Below are positions 26,028 to 35,530 of a stretch of 64,000 nucleotides of DNA, piece by piece. Source of the DNA: Bradyrhizobium betae (GTDB lineage: Bacteria > Pseudomonadota > Alphaproteobacteria > Rhizobiales > Xanthobacteraceae); NCBI RefSeq assembly GCF_008932115.1, contig NZ_CP044544.1, forward strand, positions 1 through 64,000. The letters are read 5' to 3'. A model generated the notes under the pieces. That model was not told the DNA's origin. It saw nothing but the letters and a program-made list of their open reading frames with translations, and searched no databases. Every line of letters starts with the position of its first letter. Within the stretch, counting starts at the first letter, position 1. The translations under genes were made by a program, and so were the position numbers.

Positions 26028-26696
26028 GTGTCAAGCACCGGACCAAAACAGGCGATTTTCGCTAGCCTCGCGGAGGTGGCCCAAGCGCTCGGTCACGTCC
26101 ACAGGCTGGAGTTGCTGGAGCACATCGCTCAGGGAGAACGGAGCGTCGAGCAGCTCTCCGTGCGGGCGAACCTTAACTTTGCCAACACGTCGCGCCATCT
26201 GCAGATCCTTCGGCGTGCACGTCTCGTCGAGACGCATCGCCGCGGCAAGCAAGTGCTCTACCGTCTTGCCGGCGACGCCGAGGTGGTCGATCTGATGCAG
26301 GCGCTCGGCCGCGTAGGCGAGCGGAACGTGGCCGAGGTGGAACGTGTCATGGCAGACTATTTCCGCGCCCGCGACGCTCTGGAGCCTGTGTTACGGGAGG
26401 ACCTGCTCGCACGGCTGCGGGATGGGCTCGTCACCGTGCTGGACGTCCGACCAGAAGACGAATTCGCGCTCGGTCACCTTCCCGGCGCACTCAACATCCC
26501 GCTCGCCGCGCTCGAACGCCGATTGATCGAGCTTCCCGCGGACCGGGAGATTATTGCATATTGCCGCGGTCCCTATTGTGTCCTCTCCTTTGAAGCGGTT
26601 GCGGCGCTGCGGGCGCGCGGCTATCTCGTCCGCCGGCTTAAGGACGGCTATCCGGAATGGAAGGCTGCAGGTCTGCCGGTCGAAGCCGCGGCCTGA
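26028..26696 (+). CDS. ArsR-type regulator fused to a rhodanese domain
   Basis: 222 residues; GTG start at 26028 with a GAGGAGAGG ribosome-binding site. Residues 5-95 form an ArsR winged helix (LSVRANLNFANTSRHLQILR recognition region). Residues 125-218 form a rhodanese domain with the active loop YCRGPYC, carrying Cys in the catalytic position. Such fusions are thought to sense sulfane sulfur through the rhodanese cysteine and control nearby detoxification genes. Here the natural targets are the divergent MBL-MFS pair and its own operon. It is followed immediately by a nucleoside phosphorylase gene. Confidence 0.85.
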   Translation: MSSTGPKQAIFASLAEVAQALGHVHRLELLEHIAQGERSVEQLSVRANLNFANTSRHLQILRRARLVETHRRGKQVLYRLAGDAEVVDLMQALGRVGERNVAEVERVMADYFRARDALEPVLREDLLARLRDGLVTVLDVRPEDEFALGHLPGALNIPLAALERRLIELPADREIIAYCRGPYCVLSFEAVAALRARGYLVRRLKDGYPEWKAAGLPVEAAA

Positions 26697-26697
26697 A

Positions 26698-27588
26698 ATG
26701 AGCCTCAATTCAACAGAGAAAGAGGAACAGCTCACGAGCGATCCTATGGCCGAGAATGCTGGATGGCCGATTAATTCCGGAAAGGACTATACCGCATCCT
26801 CTATATTCCGGCCCGAAGCTTTGCTGCGCGAGGCTCGCCGGCAGAAAGAGCTGCCCCTGCTGGCCGTGCCCGAGGTGTGCGTGCTCGATCCTGACGGCGA
26901 CATCGTCCGTCGCCTCAAGCGCGTCGGCGCGGGTCGCTCCCACGCGGGGTGGGCTTGCTACCACACTGAGCTCCTCACCTTCGATCTCGATGGCGTTGGA
27001 GAAGCCGGGATTGTCGGCTGCGCCGTGGGCGCTCCGTTCGCGGTGCTCGTGGCCGAACAGCTCTTTGCCTCCGGCTGCCGGCTGCTCGTCAGTATTACGT
27101 CCGCCGGCCAGATCACCGATAACGGACCCACGCCATACTTCGTCCTGATCGATCGTGCGCTGCGCGACGAGGGAACGAGTTATCACTATCTTCCGCCGGC
27201 TACGTTCGCTGAGGCGCCAGACGGGACGCTGCTCGCCCATGTCGAAGATGCGCTCTCGCAACTTCGTGGCGTCGCCATCCGTCGCGGCGCGACCTGGACC
27301 ACAGATGCTCCTTATCGCGAGACAGAATCCGCAATCGAAGTTGCTCGGGCCCAAGGTGTGCTTGCCGTCGAGATGGAAGCTGCTGCCCTGTACGCATTCG
27401 CGACTGCCGCGCGGCGATCCGTGGTGTGCTTCGCACACGTCACCAACGCCATGGCGCAGACCGAGGGCGATTTCGAAAAGGGTGAGGCCGACGGAACCAC
27501 AGCGACGCTCACCATCATTTCCTCCGCAGTGCGAGCATGGTTATCGATTCAGGCGAGGGATTCCGCCCGCAGTCGGACTGATAGATAG
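26698..27588 (+). CDS. Nucleoside phosphorylase family (uridine phosphorylase-like)
   Basis: 296 residues, starting 1 bp after the ArsR-rhodanese stop. The C-terminal half has AVEMEAAALYAFATAA, the ribose/phosphate-binding signature of the PNP/UDP family, preceded by RGATWTTDAPYRET, typical of COG2820 Udp-like proteins. The reaction would be phosphorolysis of a nucleoside. The N-terminal 40 residues are an unusual extension. Its tight coupling to a sulfur sensor is odd; a substrate such as a thionucleoside or methylthioadenosine can be imagined but nothing in the sequence shows it. Confidence 0.75.
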   Translation: MSLNSTEKEEQLTSDPMAENAGWPINSGKDYTASSIFRPEALLREARRQKELPLLAVPEVCVLDPDGDIVRRLKRVGAGRSHAGWACYHTELLTFDLDGVGEAGIVGCAVGAPFAVLVAEQLFASGCRLLVSITSAGQITDNGPTPYFVLIDRALRDEGTSYHYLPPATFAEAPDGTLLAHVEDALSQLRGVAIRRGATWTTDAPYRETESAIEVARAQGVLAVEMEAAALYAFATAARRSVVCFAHVTNAMAQTEGDFEKGEADGTTATLTIISSAVRAWLSIQARDSARSRTDR

Positions 27589-27658
27589 GTCGCTGTCACT
27601 CACCCGAAAGGGCGAAACTACCGGCAGAGTGTCCGAAGCCAAACAGGAGCACTAGCCA

Positions 27659-28078
27659 ATGGCCTTAACAGATACGGATGTCGGATCCGCGCACCGCTTC
27701 GACACCACCCCGACCCCTGCTTCGGGCTGGCTTGCGGGAATAGGCGCCACAGTTGGCTTTGGCGCACTTGCCGCATCGTCCTGTTGTGTGCTGCCGCTGG
27801 CGCTTGCTGGCCTTGGGACTGGCGGCGCGGTATTCAGCGGGCTGGAGGTGCTGGCCAACTGGCGACTATTTCTTCAGGGCAGCGCCGCGATGGTTCTGCT
27901 CGCGGCATGGGGCGCATTTCTTCGGCGGCGTTCGGTCGCCAGGATTGGCGGATCTTGCGCTGCTCGCACCTCCTGGAGGAGCACACGGTTGTTCCTTAGT
28001 CTGGGTACTGCGTTCGTCGTGCTCTCACTTATTTGGGAGCCCTATATTGAGCCATTCCTACTCAAGTTTATTAGGTGA
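27659..28078 (+). CDS. merT: MerT-like mercuric ion transporter
   Basis: 139 residues with three hydrophobic segments. The first carries SSCCVLPLALAGLGTGG with the vicinal pair C42-C43, the MerT mercury-binding motif in helix 1. The cytoplasmic loop normally has a second cysteine pair; here only C100 is seen (RIGGSCAARTSW). It moves Hg(II) into the cytoplasm for reduction, but no merP, merA or merR is in the window. An AGGAGC ribosome-binding site precedes 27659. Confidence 0.75.
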   Translation: MALTDTDVGSAHRFDTTPTPASGWLAGIGATVGFGALAASSCCVLPLALAGLGTGGAVFSGLEVLANWRLFLQGSAAMVLLAAWGAFLRRRSVARIGGSCAARTSWRSTRLFLSLGTAFVVLSLIWEPYIEPFLLKFIR

Positions 28079-28083
28079 CAGCG

Positions 28084-28311
28084 ATGCAACTTCAATCAAC
28101 GCTCACTTGCCCAAACTGCGGCCATCGCGCGACCGAAACTATGCCAACGGATGCTTGCCAGTTTTTCTACGAGTGCAAAAAATGCGGTGCGCGGCTGAAG
28201 CCGAAGGTCGGTGATTGTTGTGTGTTTTGCAGTTACGGCTCTGAGCCGTGTCCGCCAATCCAGGCCGTGCGCGCCGGCGAGATTGACACGTCTCCTTGCT
28301 GCGCAAAGTAA
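28084..28311 (+). CDS. GDCCVxC-domain zinc-ribbon protein
   Basis: 75 residues. An N-terminal zinc-ribbon-like set (CPNCGH, CKKCGARLKP) is followed by VGDCCVFCSYGSEPCPPIQ. The GDCCVxC motif defines a small family whose members sometimes carry selenocysteine; here all positions are Cys. It often accompanies mercury transport genes and starts 5 bp after merT, so a role in mercury or metal handling is likely. The frame is open from a GTG at 28075, but ATG 28084 is preferred. Confidence 0.8.
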   Translation: MQLQSTLTCPNCGHRATETMPTDACQFFYECKKCGARLKPKVGDCCVFCSYGSEPCPPIQAVRAGEIDTSPCCAK

Positions 28312-28370
28312 GGATGCACCAGACGACCTGCCATTTCCTTGAAGGTGCTACCGTCGCGTAAATCAGGTTG

Positions 28371-30848
28371 TCACAGGGACGTGGTTCTTAATCGGAGCGC
28401 ATTGCCCACGACGCTGACTGAAGATAGCGCCATCGCCGCCGCAGCAATGATGGGTGAAAGCAGCAATCCGAACGTCGGATAGAGCACACCGGCCGCGATC
28501 GGAATTCCGGCAGCGTTGTAAATGAATGCGAAGAACAGGTTCTGCCTGATGTTACTCATCGTCGCTTCGGAGAGACGGCGGGCGCGAACGATCCCCATCA
28601 AGTCGCCCTTGAGAAGAGTCACTCCCGCGCTTTCCATCGCGACATCGGTACCCGTTCCCATTGCGATGCCGACTTCGGCCGCAGCGAGGGCAGGGGCGTC
28701 GTTCACGCCATCGCCAGCCATCGCCACGATCCGGCCCGCTTTCTGCAGCTTTGCGACGACAGCGCTCTTCTGGTCTGGAAGCACCTCTGCCTCCACATCG
28801 GAGATGCCGAGCCGTTTCGCGACCGCATTTGCCGTGGTTCTATTGTCGCCGGTCAGCATAATGACCTTGATGCCTTCTGCCGCCAGCGCCTTCAAGGCAT
28901 CGGGCGTCGACTGCTTTACCGGGTCGGCGATGGCAAAGAGTCCCGCCAACTTTCCATCGAGTGCGATATTGATAACGGTTGCACCTTCACCGCGCAGGAT
29001 TTCGGCTTGTGGCTCCGATGTTTGTGTCTCGACACCCAACGATTCCAGATAGGCCGCATTGCCCAGCAGGATAGTCTTGCCTTCGACCTTGCCAGTCACG
29101 CCCTTGCCTGTCGGCGAGTCGAATTCCTCCACATTGATCAACGTCAGATTCCGCTCTTTCGCCGCCCGAACGATCGCGTCGGCGAGTGGGTGCTCGCTGG
29201 AGCGTTCGACGCTGGCCGCCAATCGCAGGAGTTCATCTTCTTGAAATCCCGCAGCGGCAACGATGGAGACGACTTTCGGCTTGCCCTCGGTGAGTGTTCC
29301 CGTTTTATCGACCACCAGGGTATCGACCTTTTCCATGCGTTCGAGGGCTTCGGCATTCTTGATCAACACGCCAGCATGGGCGCCGCGTCCCACGCCGACC
29401 ATGATCGACATCGGGGTCGCCAGCCCGAGGGCGCAAGGACAGGCAATGATCAGCACGCTTACGGCGGCCACGAGACCAAATGCCAGGCGCGGTTCGGGCC
29501 CGAAAATCCACCAGGCGGCGAAGGCGATAAGCGCCGCGACGATGACTGTCGGCACGAACCAGCCCGCGACCTGATCCGCCAGCCGCTGAATCGGCGCGCG
29601 CGAGCGCTGCGCCTGCGCCACCATCTGCACGATCTGGGACAACATGGTATCGCGCCCGACCTTCTCGGCCCGCATCACGAAACTGCCGGATTGATTCAGG
29701 GTGCCTGCGATGACCTTGGCGTCGGTCTCTTTGGTGACGGGCATGGATTCTCCCGTCACCAGGGATTCATCGACCGATGAACGTCCCTCGAGAATGACGC
29801 CGTCGACCGGTACCTTTTCCCCGGGACGGACGCGCAGTTTGTCGCCCACATTCAGGCTGTCGAGCGGGACTTCATGATCCGTGCCGTCCTCGGTGACGAG
29901 GCGCGCGGTTTTGGGGGCGAGATCGAGCAGGGCCTTGATCGCTCCCGAGGTCGCCTCGCGGGCACGCAACTCCAGCACCTGGCCAAGCAGGACGAGGACC
30001 GTGATGACCGCCGCCGCCTCGAAGTAGACCGCGACGGCGCCATCATGACCGCGAAACGCAGGCGGAAAGACATTGGGTGCGACGGTGGCGATGAGACTGT
30101 AGACGTAAGCCACGCCGGTCCCCATCGCGATCAGCGTGAACATGTTGAGATTGCGCGTCACCAGCGACTGCCAGCCGCGCACGAAGAACGGCCAGCCCGC
30201 CCAGATCACGACCGGCGTCGCAAACACGAGTTGAATCCAGTTGGACAAAGTCGGATCGACCCAGCGATGTCCGCCGACTAGGTGCCCGCCCATTTCAAGG
30301 ACGACCACAGGCAAAGCCAGCGCGAGTCCCACCCAGAAGCGTCGGGTCATGTCGGCAAGTTCCGGATTGGGCGGAGCATCCAATGTCGCGACTTCCGGCT
30401 CCAGCGCCATCCCGCAGATCGGGCAGTGACCGGGTCCTATCTGCCTGATCTCGGGATGCATTGGGCAGGTGTAGATCGTGCCCTCCGGAACGGCCGCCGC
30501 CACCGGGGCCTTAGACTTATCGAGGTACTGCTCCGGAGTCGCGGCGAATTTGGTCCGGCAGCCTTCCGAACAAAAATGGTAGGTTTTGCCGTGATAATCG
30601 TAACGGTGTTTGCTGGTTGTGGGATCGACTGTCATGCCACAGACCGGATCCACGACGGTCGAATGCCCAACGACGGCGGGATCGCCATGGGCGTCATCGC
30701 CGTGATGATCAGAATGATCATGACTGCCGCCGCCGCAGCATCCGCTCTTGCCAGTCGGCGCTGTTGGGACCGTCGTCGCCTTGGACGAACAACCGCATCC
30801 GGAATCCTTTTTGCCGTTGCCGGAATTTGCTTTTTCGGATGCGTTCAT
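28371..30848 (-). CDS. copA: Copper/silver-translocating P1B-type ATPase
   Basis: About 825 residues. N-terminal Cys/His-rich tract ([27 protein letters not shown]), then a YHS domain ([12 protein letters not shown], near residue 66) and a heavy-metal-binding domain ([20 protein letters not shown], near 125). Eight-helix core with the CPC motif [13 protein letters not shown], phosphorylation motif [11 protein letters not shown] and hinge [13 protein letters not shown]. Exports Cu(I)/Ag(I) from cytosol to periplasm. ATG 30848 is chosen because the upstream frame from 30872 runs toward the operator. Divergent from csoR. Confidence 0.92.
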   Translation of the reverse strand: MNASEKANSGNGKKDSGCGCSSKATTVPTAPTGKSGCCGGGSHDHSDHHGDDAHGDPAVVGHSTVVDPVCGMTVDPTTSKHRYDYHGKTYHFCSEGCRTKFAATPEQYLDKSKAPVAAAVPEGTIYTCPMHPEIRQIGPGHCPICGMALEPEVATLDAPPNPELADMTRRFWVGLALALPVVVLEMGGHLVGGHRWVDPTLSNWIQLVFATPVVIWAGWPFFVRGWQSLVTRNLNMFTLIAMGTGVAYVYSLIATVAPNVFPPAFRGHDGAVAVYFEAAAVITVLVLLGQVLELRAREATSGAIKALLDLAPKTARLVTEDGTDHEVPLDSLNVGDKLRVRPGEKVPVDGVILEGRSSVDESLVTGESMPVTKETDAKVIAGTLNQSGSFVMRAEKVGRDTMLSQIVQMVAQAQRSRAPIQRLADQVAGWFVPTVIVAALIAFAAWWIFGPEPRLAFGLVAAVSVLIIACPCALGLATPMSIMVGVGRGAHAGVLIKNAEALERMEKVDTLVVDKTGTLTEGKPKVVSIVAAAGFQEDELLRLAASVERSSEHPLADAIVRAAKERNLTLINVEEFDSPTGKGVTGKVEGKTILLGNAAYLESLGVETQTSEPQAEILRGEGATVINIALDGKLAGLFAIADPVKQSTPDALKALAAEGIKVIMLTGDNRTTANAVAKRLGISDVEAEVLPDQKSAVVAKLQKAGRIVAMAGDGVNDAPALAAAEVGIAMGTGTDVAMESAGVTLLKGDLMGIVRARRLSEATMSNIRQNLFFAFIYNAAGIPIAAGVLYPTFGLLLSPIIAAAAMALSSVSVVGNALRLRTTSL

Positions 30849-30875
30849 CTCGATCTCCCATGCCACTTGCAACTC

Positions 30876-30892
30876 ATACCCTATGGGGGTAT
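30876..30892. promoter_or_regulatory. CsoR-type operator between copA and csoR
   Basis: ATACCC TA TGGGGGTAT: imperfect inverted repeat with a G/C tract, 27 bp from copA and 9 bp from csoR. CsoR tetramers bind such pseudo-palindromes and release on Cu(I). It can control both divergent genes. It resembles the operator at 15913-15929 but has A/T ends and shorter C tract, which may keep the two regulators separate. Confidence 0.75.
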
Positions 30893-30901
30893 ATAGAACG
30901 A

Positions 30902-31177
30902 ATGCGCAAAGACATCAAGACTTCCTGCCAAAAACGCCTGAGCCGGATCGAGGGGCAGGTACGCGGCCTGGCCAAGATGGTCGAAGAGGACCGCTACTGT
31001 ATTGATATTGTAACGCAGATATCGGCCGTTCGTGCCGCACTGCGGCGCGTCGAGGAGGAGATCCTGAAGGATCACGTCTCGCACTGTGTCGAACATGCGA
31101 TTGCGAGCGGCGACAAGGCCGATCAGCGCCGGAAGATCGCGGAACTGATGGCCGTCGTCGGACGTGCGGAACGATGA
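30902..31177 (+). CDS. csoR: CsoR copper-sensing repressor
   Basis: 91 residues, family core [20 protein letters not shown]. The Cu(I) ligands of CsoR are all present with canonical spacing: C33 (RYCIDIV), H58 and C62 ([10 protein letters not shown]). An extra Cys lies at residue 9. It represses copA and itself from the operator at 30876-30892. No His-rich N-terminus, unlike the paralog at 15624. Confidence 0.9.
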   Translation: MRKDIKTSCQKRLSRIEGQVRGLAKMVEEDRYCIDIVTQISAVRAALRRVEEEILKDHVSHCVEHAIASGDKADQRRKIAELMAVVGRAER

Positions 31178-31267
31178 TCGTTTCGTCAGGTTCCATCTTG
31201 GCAGATTCAGGATACGCAACTATGCTTCCGAATCCGAGCACAGTAAATCGAAAGCATTGACGCGGGA

Positions 31268-31747
31268 ATGTTCGTCGGCCTTACCAGAACGAAACGTTTG
31301 AAGGCAGGGTGGCTTGTCGCCCTGACCTATCTGTTTTGCGTGCTGGCCCCGACGATTTCCTTTGCATTGCCAGGCGGTCACGCCACTCCCTATTGCCTGA
31401 CCGACGAGGATCACGTGCCCGGCGTGGTCCACGTACACCATGAAGGCATCGTGCCGCATGTCCACAAGGACGGACACGTCCATGATCACTCCAGCGTCAA
31501 AACCCATGTGCATGCTGCAGGCGATCATCACGCGAAGTCGGTCGCGCTCAATGACGGCTCGGCGCCTGCGAAGGCACCGCATTCGTCGGACGGACAATGC
31601 TGCGGCCTGATGTGCGTCACTGCGCTTCCGGCGACGCTCGTCGACGTTGCAAAGCCGTCGATGCCGAAGGCCGTGCGCGAGGCCGAAAGCTATCGGAAAC
31701 TGACCGACAACGCGCCCCCACAGCGCTATCGCCCCCCCATTTCCTGA
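31268..31747 (+). CDS. His-rich secreted protein of the copper cluster
   Basis: 159 residues. An N-terminal signal or anchor (GWLVALTYLFCVLAPTISFA) is followed by a histidine-dense region, residues 50-90 (VVHVHHEGIVPHVHKDGHVH, then HVHAAGDHHAK), and a Cys cluster QCCGLMC near residue 112. It is likely a periplasmic metal-binding or buffering protein. It opens the long plus-strand copper operon. I do not recognise a named family, and the copper role is inferred from ligand content and neighbours. Confidence 0.65.
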   Translation: MFVGLTRTKRLKAGWLVALTYLFCVLAPTISFALPGGHATPYCLTDEDHVPGVVHVHHEGIVPHVHKDGHVHDHSSVKTHVHAAGDHHAKSVALNDGSAPAKAPHSSDGQCCGLMCVTALPATLVDVAKPSMPKAVREAESYRKLTDNAPPQRYRPPIS

Positions 31748-31825
31748 CCTGACCAAGTGTGACGCGGTGCAGCGCCCGTTCAGGGCACGCGCAACTGTGG
31801 TTCATCGTCAGTTCAGGAAAGTATT

Positions 31826-32119
31826 ATGTCAGCGCAGATTGGGGCGACTTCCGCCGCCGTTCGTTCGGTGGTGGGCAGACTATTCGAAATCAGGTTTGGA
31901 GCATTCACGGGATTGGCCTTCGCGGCCATGACGCTTGGCGGCTGCGTGCTACCTACGGCGCCGCTGGTCGGCGCCGATCCCGCGGATCCCGGGGTGAAGG
32001 TCGCGGGGGTCGGCTACCGCTCGAGCATCGCTCCCTATACCAGCCTGCGTCCGACGGCGCCGTCCGGTTGGAAAGAACAAAACCAACGCGTCGCTCCGAC
32101 GCCGAAATCCGGACAGTAG
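31826..32119 (+). CDS. Small predicted lipoprotein
   Basis: 97 residues with a lipobox at residues 36-40 (LGGC) after a hydrophobic stretch (LAFAAMTLGG). The N-terminus before the signal is long, so the true start may be downstream of 31826. The mature part is Pro/Ala-rich and ends basic. It precedes the TolC-like gene by 9 bp, so it may help assemble or stabilise that outer membrane channel. Function unknown. Confidence 0.55.
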   Translation: MSAQIGATSAAVRSVVGRLFEIRFGAFTGLAFAAMTLGGCVLPTAPLVGADPADPGVKVAGVGYRSSIAPYTSLRPTAPSGWKEQNQRVAPTPKSGQ

Positions 32120-32128
32120 GAGCGCACG

Positions 32129-33595
32129 ATGACAAACATCGACTACGTCGGACATCGCCGTTCGCTCCCAGTCGCTCGCAGACATGGGGCGATATTGGCC
32201 GTGTCGATCTCGCTTTTGCTGTCGGGTTGCGCCACGTTTTCGCCGGATGGCGGCATGACGGCGGTGGCCGACATCGCCGGCAACACCATCAAGAAGGACG
32301 TGATCGCGATCCGCTCGGTGGACGACGCACAACAGGCGGACGATAGCGTCAAGCGTCTGCTGCACCAGACGCTCAACGTCGAAACCGCGGTTCAGATCGC
32401 GCTGCTCAACAATCGCGGGCTGCAGGCGACCTACAACGAATTGGCGCTGGCGGAAACCGATCTTGTTCAGGAGAGCCTTCCGCCCAATCCGACGTTCTCG
32501 ATCTCGCGGATCGCGGGCGGCGGCGCGGTCGAGATCGAGCGCCAGGTTGTTGGCGACATCCTCGCGCTGGCAACGCTGCCGTTCCGCTCGGAAATCGCGC
32601 GGCAACGCTTCCGGCAGGCGCAATTGCGTGCCGCGTTGGAGACGCTGCGGCTCGCGTCCGATGTTCGGCGATCCTACTACCGCGCGGTTGCCGCCAATGA
32701 ACTGGTCGGACTGCTGACCGACGCCAAGTCCACTGCCGAGGCGACCGCAAAACTGGCTTCGAAGCTCGGCGAAACCGGTTCGCTCAACAAACTCGATCAG
32801 GCCCGCGAACAGGTCTTCTACGCAGAGACGACCGCCGATCTCGCGTCCATGCGTCAGGAGGCGTCGAGTTCGCGCGAGGGGCTCGCCCGGCTCCTGGGTC
32901 TTTGGGGCGGAGGCCTCACGTTCCGGCTTCCGAAGGCACTCCCGGCGTTGCCGCGACGCCCGTCTGCCTTGCCTCTGATCGAGGTCGACGCGGTGACGCA
33001 CCGGATCGACCTGCAGATCGCCCGGATCGAACTCGATGCGCTGGCGAAGTCGCTCAACCTGACGGAGGCCAGCCGTTTCGTCACACTGCTCGATGTTGCG
33101 GGAATTGCGAAGACCACCAGGGATCCCGATGGCTCCCGGTTTCGCGAGCGCGGCTTCGATATCCAGTTTCAGATCCCGATCTTCGACGGCGGCGAAGTGC
33201 GCGTGCGGCAAGCGTTCGAGACCTACAACCAGGCCTTCAATCGCCTGACCGAAAAGGCGGTCAACGTGCGTTCGGAGGCGAGGGACGCCTACCGGGTCTA
33301 CCGTTCGACCTATGAGATTGCCGGACAGTACCAGCGCGAGGTGCTGCCGCTCCGGAAGATCATTACGGAGGAGATGCAACTGCGTTTCAGCAGCATGCAG
33401 ATCGACGTCTTCGCGCTACTGACGGAAGCACGGCAGCGCATCGCCTCGTTGCGCGCCGGAATCCAAGCCAAGCGCGAATTCTGGATGGCGCAATCCGATC
33501 TGCAGACCGCCGTCAACGGCGGCGGCTCGGGTGACATGCAGAAAGAATCCCGCCCTACGACCACCGCCCAGGCGGGCAGTGGCGGCGGCCATTGA
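32129..33595 (+). CDS. TolC-family outer membrane efflux lipoprotein (CusC-like)
   Basis: 488 residues. Signal with lipobox LLLSGCATF near residue 36, then two repeats rich in helix: LNVETAVQIALLNNRGLQATYNELALAE and FQIPIFDGGEVRVRQAFETY, typical of outer membrane factors. The trimer makes the tunnel used by the CusAB pump encoded at 39844-44432 and perhaps by the CzcBA pump. Its TGA overlaps the start of the next gene. Confidence 0.85.
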   Translation: MTNIDYVGHRRSLPVARRHGAILAVSISLLLSGCATFSPDGGMTAVADIAGNTIKKDVIAIRSVDDAQQADDSVKRLLHQTLNVETAVQIALLNNRGLQATYNELALAETDLVQESLPPNPTFSISRIAGGGAVEIERQVVGDILALATLPFRSEIARQRFRQAQLRAALETLRLASDVRRSYYRAVAANELVGLLTDAKSTAEATAKLASKLGETGSLNKLDQAREQVFYAETTADLASMRQEASSSREGLARLLGLWGGGLTFRLPKALPALPRRPSALPLIEVDAVTHRIDLQIARIELDALAKSLNLTEASRFVTLLDVAGIAKTTRDPDGSRFRERGFDIQFQIPIFDGGEVRVRQAFETYNQAFNRLTEKAVNVRSEARDAYRVYRSTYEIAGQYQREVLPLRKIITEEMQLRFSSMQIDVFALLTEARQRIASLRAGIQAKREFWMAQSDLQTAVNGGGSGDMQKESRPTTTAQAGSGGGH

Positions 33596-34986
33596 TGGAG
33601 ACCAACATGCTATCGCGAAGAGGATTTCTCGGTACCGCAGCGCTGGTGAGCGCCAGCGCCGTGAGCGGCCGCGTGCAAGCGGCCAACATTCCGGAAGCGC
33701 CGATCATGGACAAGGTGACGATGCAGCCACCGCTGCATCCGACCAGCGGTCCGGATTATCGGCCGGTCGTGACCCTCAACGGCTGGTCGCTGCCCTGGCG
33801 GATGAATGGCGACTGGAAGGAATTCCATCTCGTCGCTGAACCCGTCGTGCGTGAGTTCGCCGAGGGCATGAAGGCGTACCTGTGGGGCTACAACGGTCAG
33901 TCGCCCGGCCCGACGGTCGAGGCGGTCGAAGGCGACAAGGTCCGCATTTTCGTTACCAACAAACTGCCCGAGCACACCACCGTGCATTGGCATGGCGTGA
34001 TCCTGCCAAGTGGGATGGACGGCGTAGGCGGTCTGAGCCAGCCGCATATCAAACCAGGAAAGACCTTCGTCTACGAATTCGAGATGAAGCACAGCGGGAC
34101 GTTCATGTACCACCCGCATTCCGACGAAATGGTGCAGATGGCGATGGGCATGATGGGAATGATTGTGGTGCATCCGCGCGACCCGGCATTCCGTCCGGTC
34201 GACCGCGACTTCGTCTTCATCATGAGCACCTACGACATCGATCCCGGCACCTATCTGCCGAAAGTCAACGAGATGACCGACTTCAATATGTGGACCTTTA
34301 ACAGCCGGGTGTTTCCGGGCATCGACCCGCTGCCTGTACGTTTGGGAGATCGCGTGCGGGTGCGCGTCGGCAATCTCACCATGACCAACCATCCGATCCA
34401 TCTGCACGGTCACAATTTTGCAGTCAGTTGCACGGACGGCGGATGGGTCCCTGAAAGTGCGCAATGGCCAGAAGTGACGATTGACGTGCCGGTGGGCGCG
34501 GTGCGTGCCTTCGATTTCACCGCCGATAATCCCGGCGACTGGGCGTTCCACTGCCACAAGTCGCATCACACCATGAACGCGATGGGGCACGACATGCGCA
34601 ACATGATCGGCGTGTCGAAGCAGGACTTGGCCAAGGCGGTCGGCAAGCTCGCACCTGACGCCATGGTGATGGGGTCGACCGGAATGGCGATGGGCGAGAT
34701 GGAAATGCCCGCGCCCGACAACACGCTGCCGATGATGACGGGCTCGGGACAATTCGGACCGATCGAGATGGGCGGCATGTTCACGGTGATGAAGATCCGC
34801 GAAGGCATGGGCCGCGACGACTACAGCGACCCCGGACCTTACAAGTTTCCCAAAGGCACGGTTGCCTACGAGGTCGATGCTCCGGCTGCGGAGCCGGCCC
34901 GGCAGGACGGCGGCAAGGACAAGGACGGAGCGCCGAAAATGAAAAGCATGAAAGGAATGAAAGGAATGAAGATGAAGGGGATGTGA
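33595..34986 (+). CDS. Tat-exported multicopper oxidase, copper resistance
   Basis: 463 residues. Tat signal MLSRRGFLGTAALVSASAV. All four copper motifs are present: HWHGV, YHPHSDE, HPIHLHGHNF and HCHKSHHTMNAMGH, consistent with type 1 plus trinuclear sites. It has Met-rich loops (MVMGSTGMAMGEMEM) and a Met/Lys tail (MKSMKGMKGMKMKGM), likely for Cu(I) binding. Oxidises Cu(I) to less toxic Cu(II) in the periplasm. The ATG at 33595 overlaps the stop of the upstream gene; ATG 33607 is an alternative start. Confidence 0.88.
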   Translation: METNMLSRRGFLGTAALVSASAVSGRVQAANIPEAPIMDKVTMQPPLHPTSGPDYRPVVTLNGWSLPWRMNGDWKEFHLVAEPVVREFAEGMKAYLWGYNGQSPGPTVEAVEGDKVRIFVTNKLPEHTTVHWHGVILPSGMDGVGGLSQPHIKPGKTFVYEFEMKHSGTFMYHPHSDEMVQMAMGMMGMIVVHPRDPAFRPVDRDFVFIMSTYDIDPGTYLPKVNEMTDFNMWTFNSRVFPGIDPLPVRLGDRVRVRVGNLTMTNHPIHLHGHNFAVSCTDGGWVPESAQWPEVTIDVPVGAVRAFDFTADNPGDWAFHCHKSHHTMNAMGHDMRNMIGVSKQDLAKAVGKLAPDAMVMGSTGMAMGEMEMPAPDNTLPMMTGSGQFGPIEMGGMFTVMKIREGMGRDDYSDPGPYKFPKGTVAYEVDAPAAEPARQDGGKDKDGAPKMKSMKGMKGMKMKGM

Positions 34987-35033
34987 GTGTGATGTTCAGG
35001 CCGAATGATCCAACCGAACGAAGGAGACGCGAA

Positions 35034-35513
35034 ATGAGAAAATTGTGTCGAACTGGCATCGCGTTATTTGCAACGCTGCTCTTGGCGGCGTCGGCATGGG
35101 CCGGGCCTGTCGATCATCATCAAGACGACACGTTTTCGGCCGGTGAGCCTGGCGATGCGAAAAAGCCGGCACGGATCGTTCAAGTGACGATGGGCGAAGC
35201 CGACGGCAAGATGACGTTCACGCCGAACAAGATCGAGGTCAAAAAAGGCGAGCAGATCAAGTTCATGCTGCGCAACAACGGCGAACTCGACCACGAGTTC
35301 ATCCTCGCGACCACCGCAGAGAACCTCAAGCATGCCGAGTCGATGAAGAAGAATCCGGACATGGAGCACGATGATCCGAACGGTAAGCGCCTCGCGCCGA
35401 AGAAGACCGACGAGATCGTCTGGGAGTTCACCAAGCCGGGCGAGTTCGAATACTCATGTCTGATCCCCGGCCATCGCGAGGCGGGCATGATCGGCACCGT
35501 CACCGTCAAGTGA
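35034..35513 (+). CDS. Periplasmic cupredoxin-like protein
   Basis: 159 residues, signal peptide ending near AWAG (residue 24). A cupredoxin fold is indicated by FTPNKIEVKKGEQIKFMLRNN, ELDHEFILA with a His ligand and FEYSCLIPGHREAGMIG, the Cys-x4-His-x4-Met ligand pattern of a type 1 copper loop. It probably carries electrons to or from the adjacent multicopper oxidase or binds copper. ATG 35034 (GAAATGAG) is chosen over 34983, which lies upstream of the signal. Confidence 0.82.
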   Translation: MRKLCRTGIALFATLLLAASAWAGPVDHHQDDTFSAGEPGDAKKPARIVQVTMGEADGKMTFTPNKIEVKKGEQIKFMLRNNGELDHEFILATTAENLKHAESMKKNPDMEHDDPNGKRLAPKKTDEIVWEFTKPGEFEYSCLIPGHREAGMIGTVTVK

Positions 35514-35530
35514 ACGACGGCGGGTCAATC

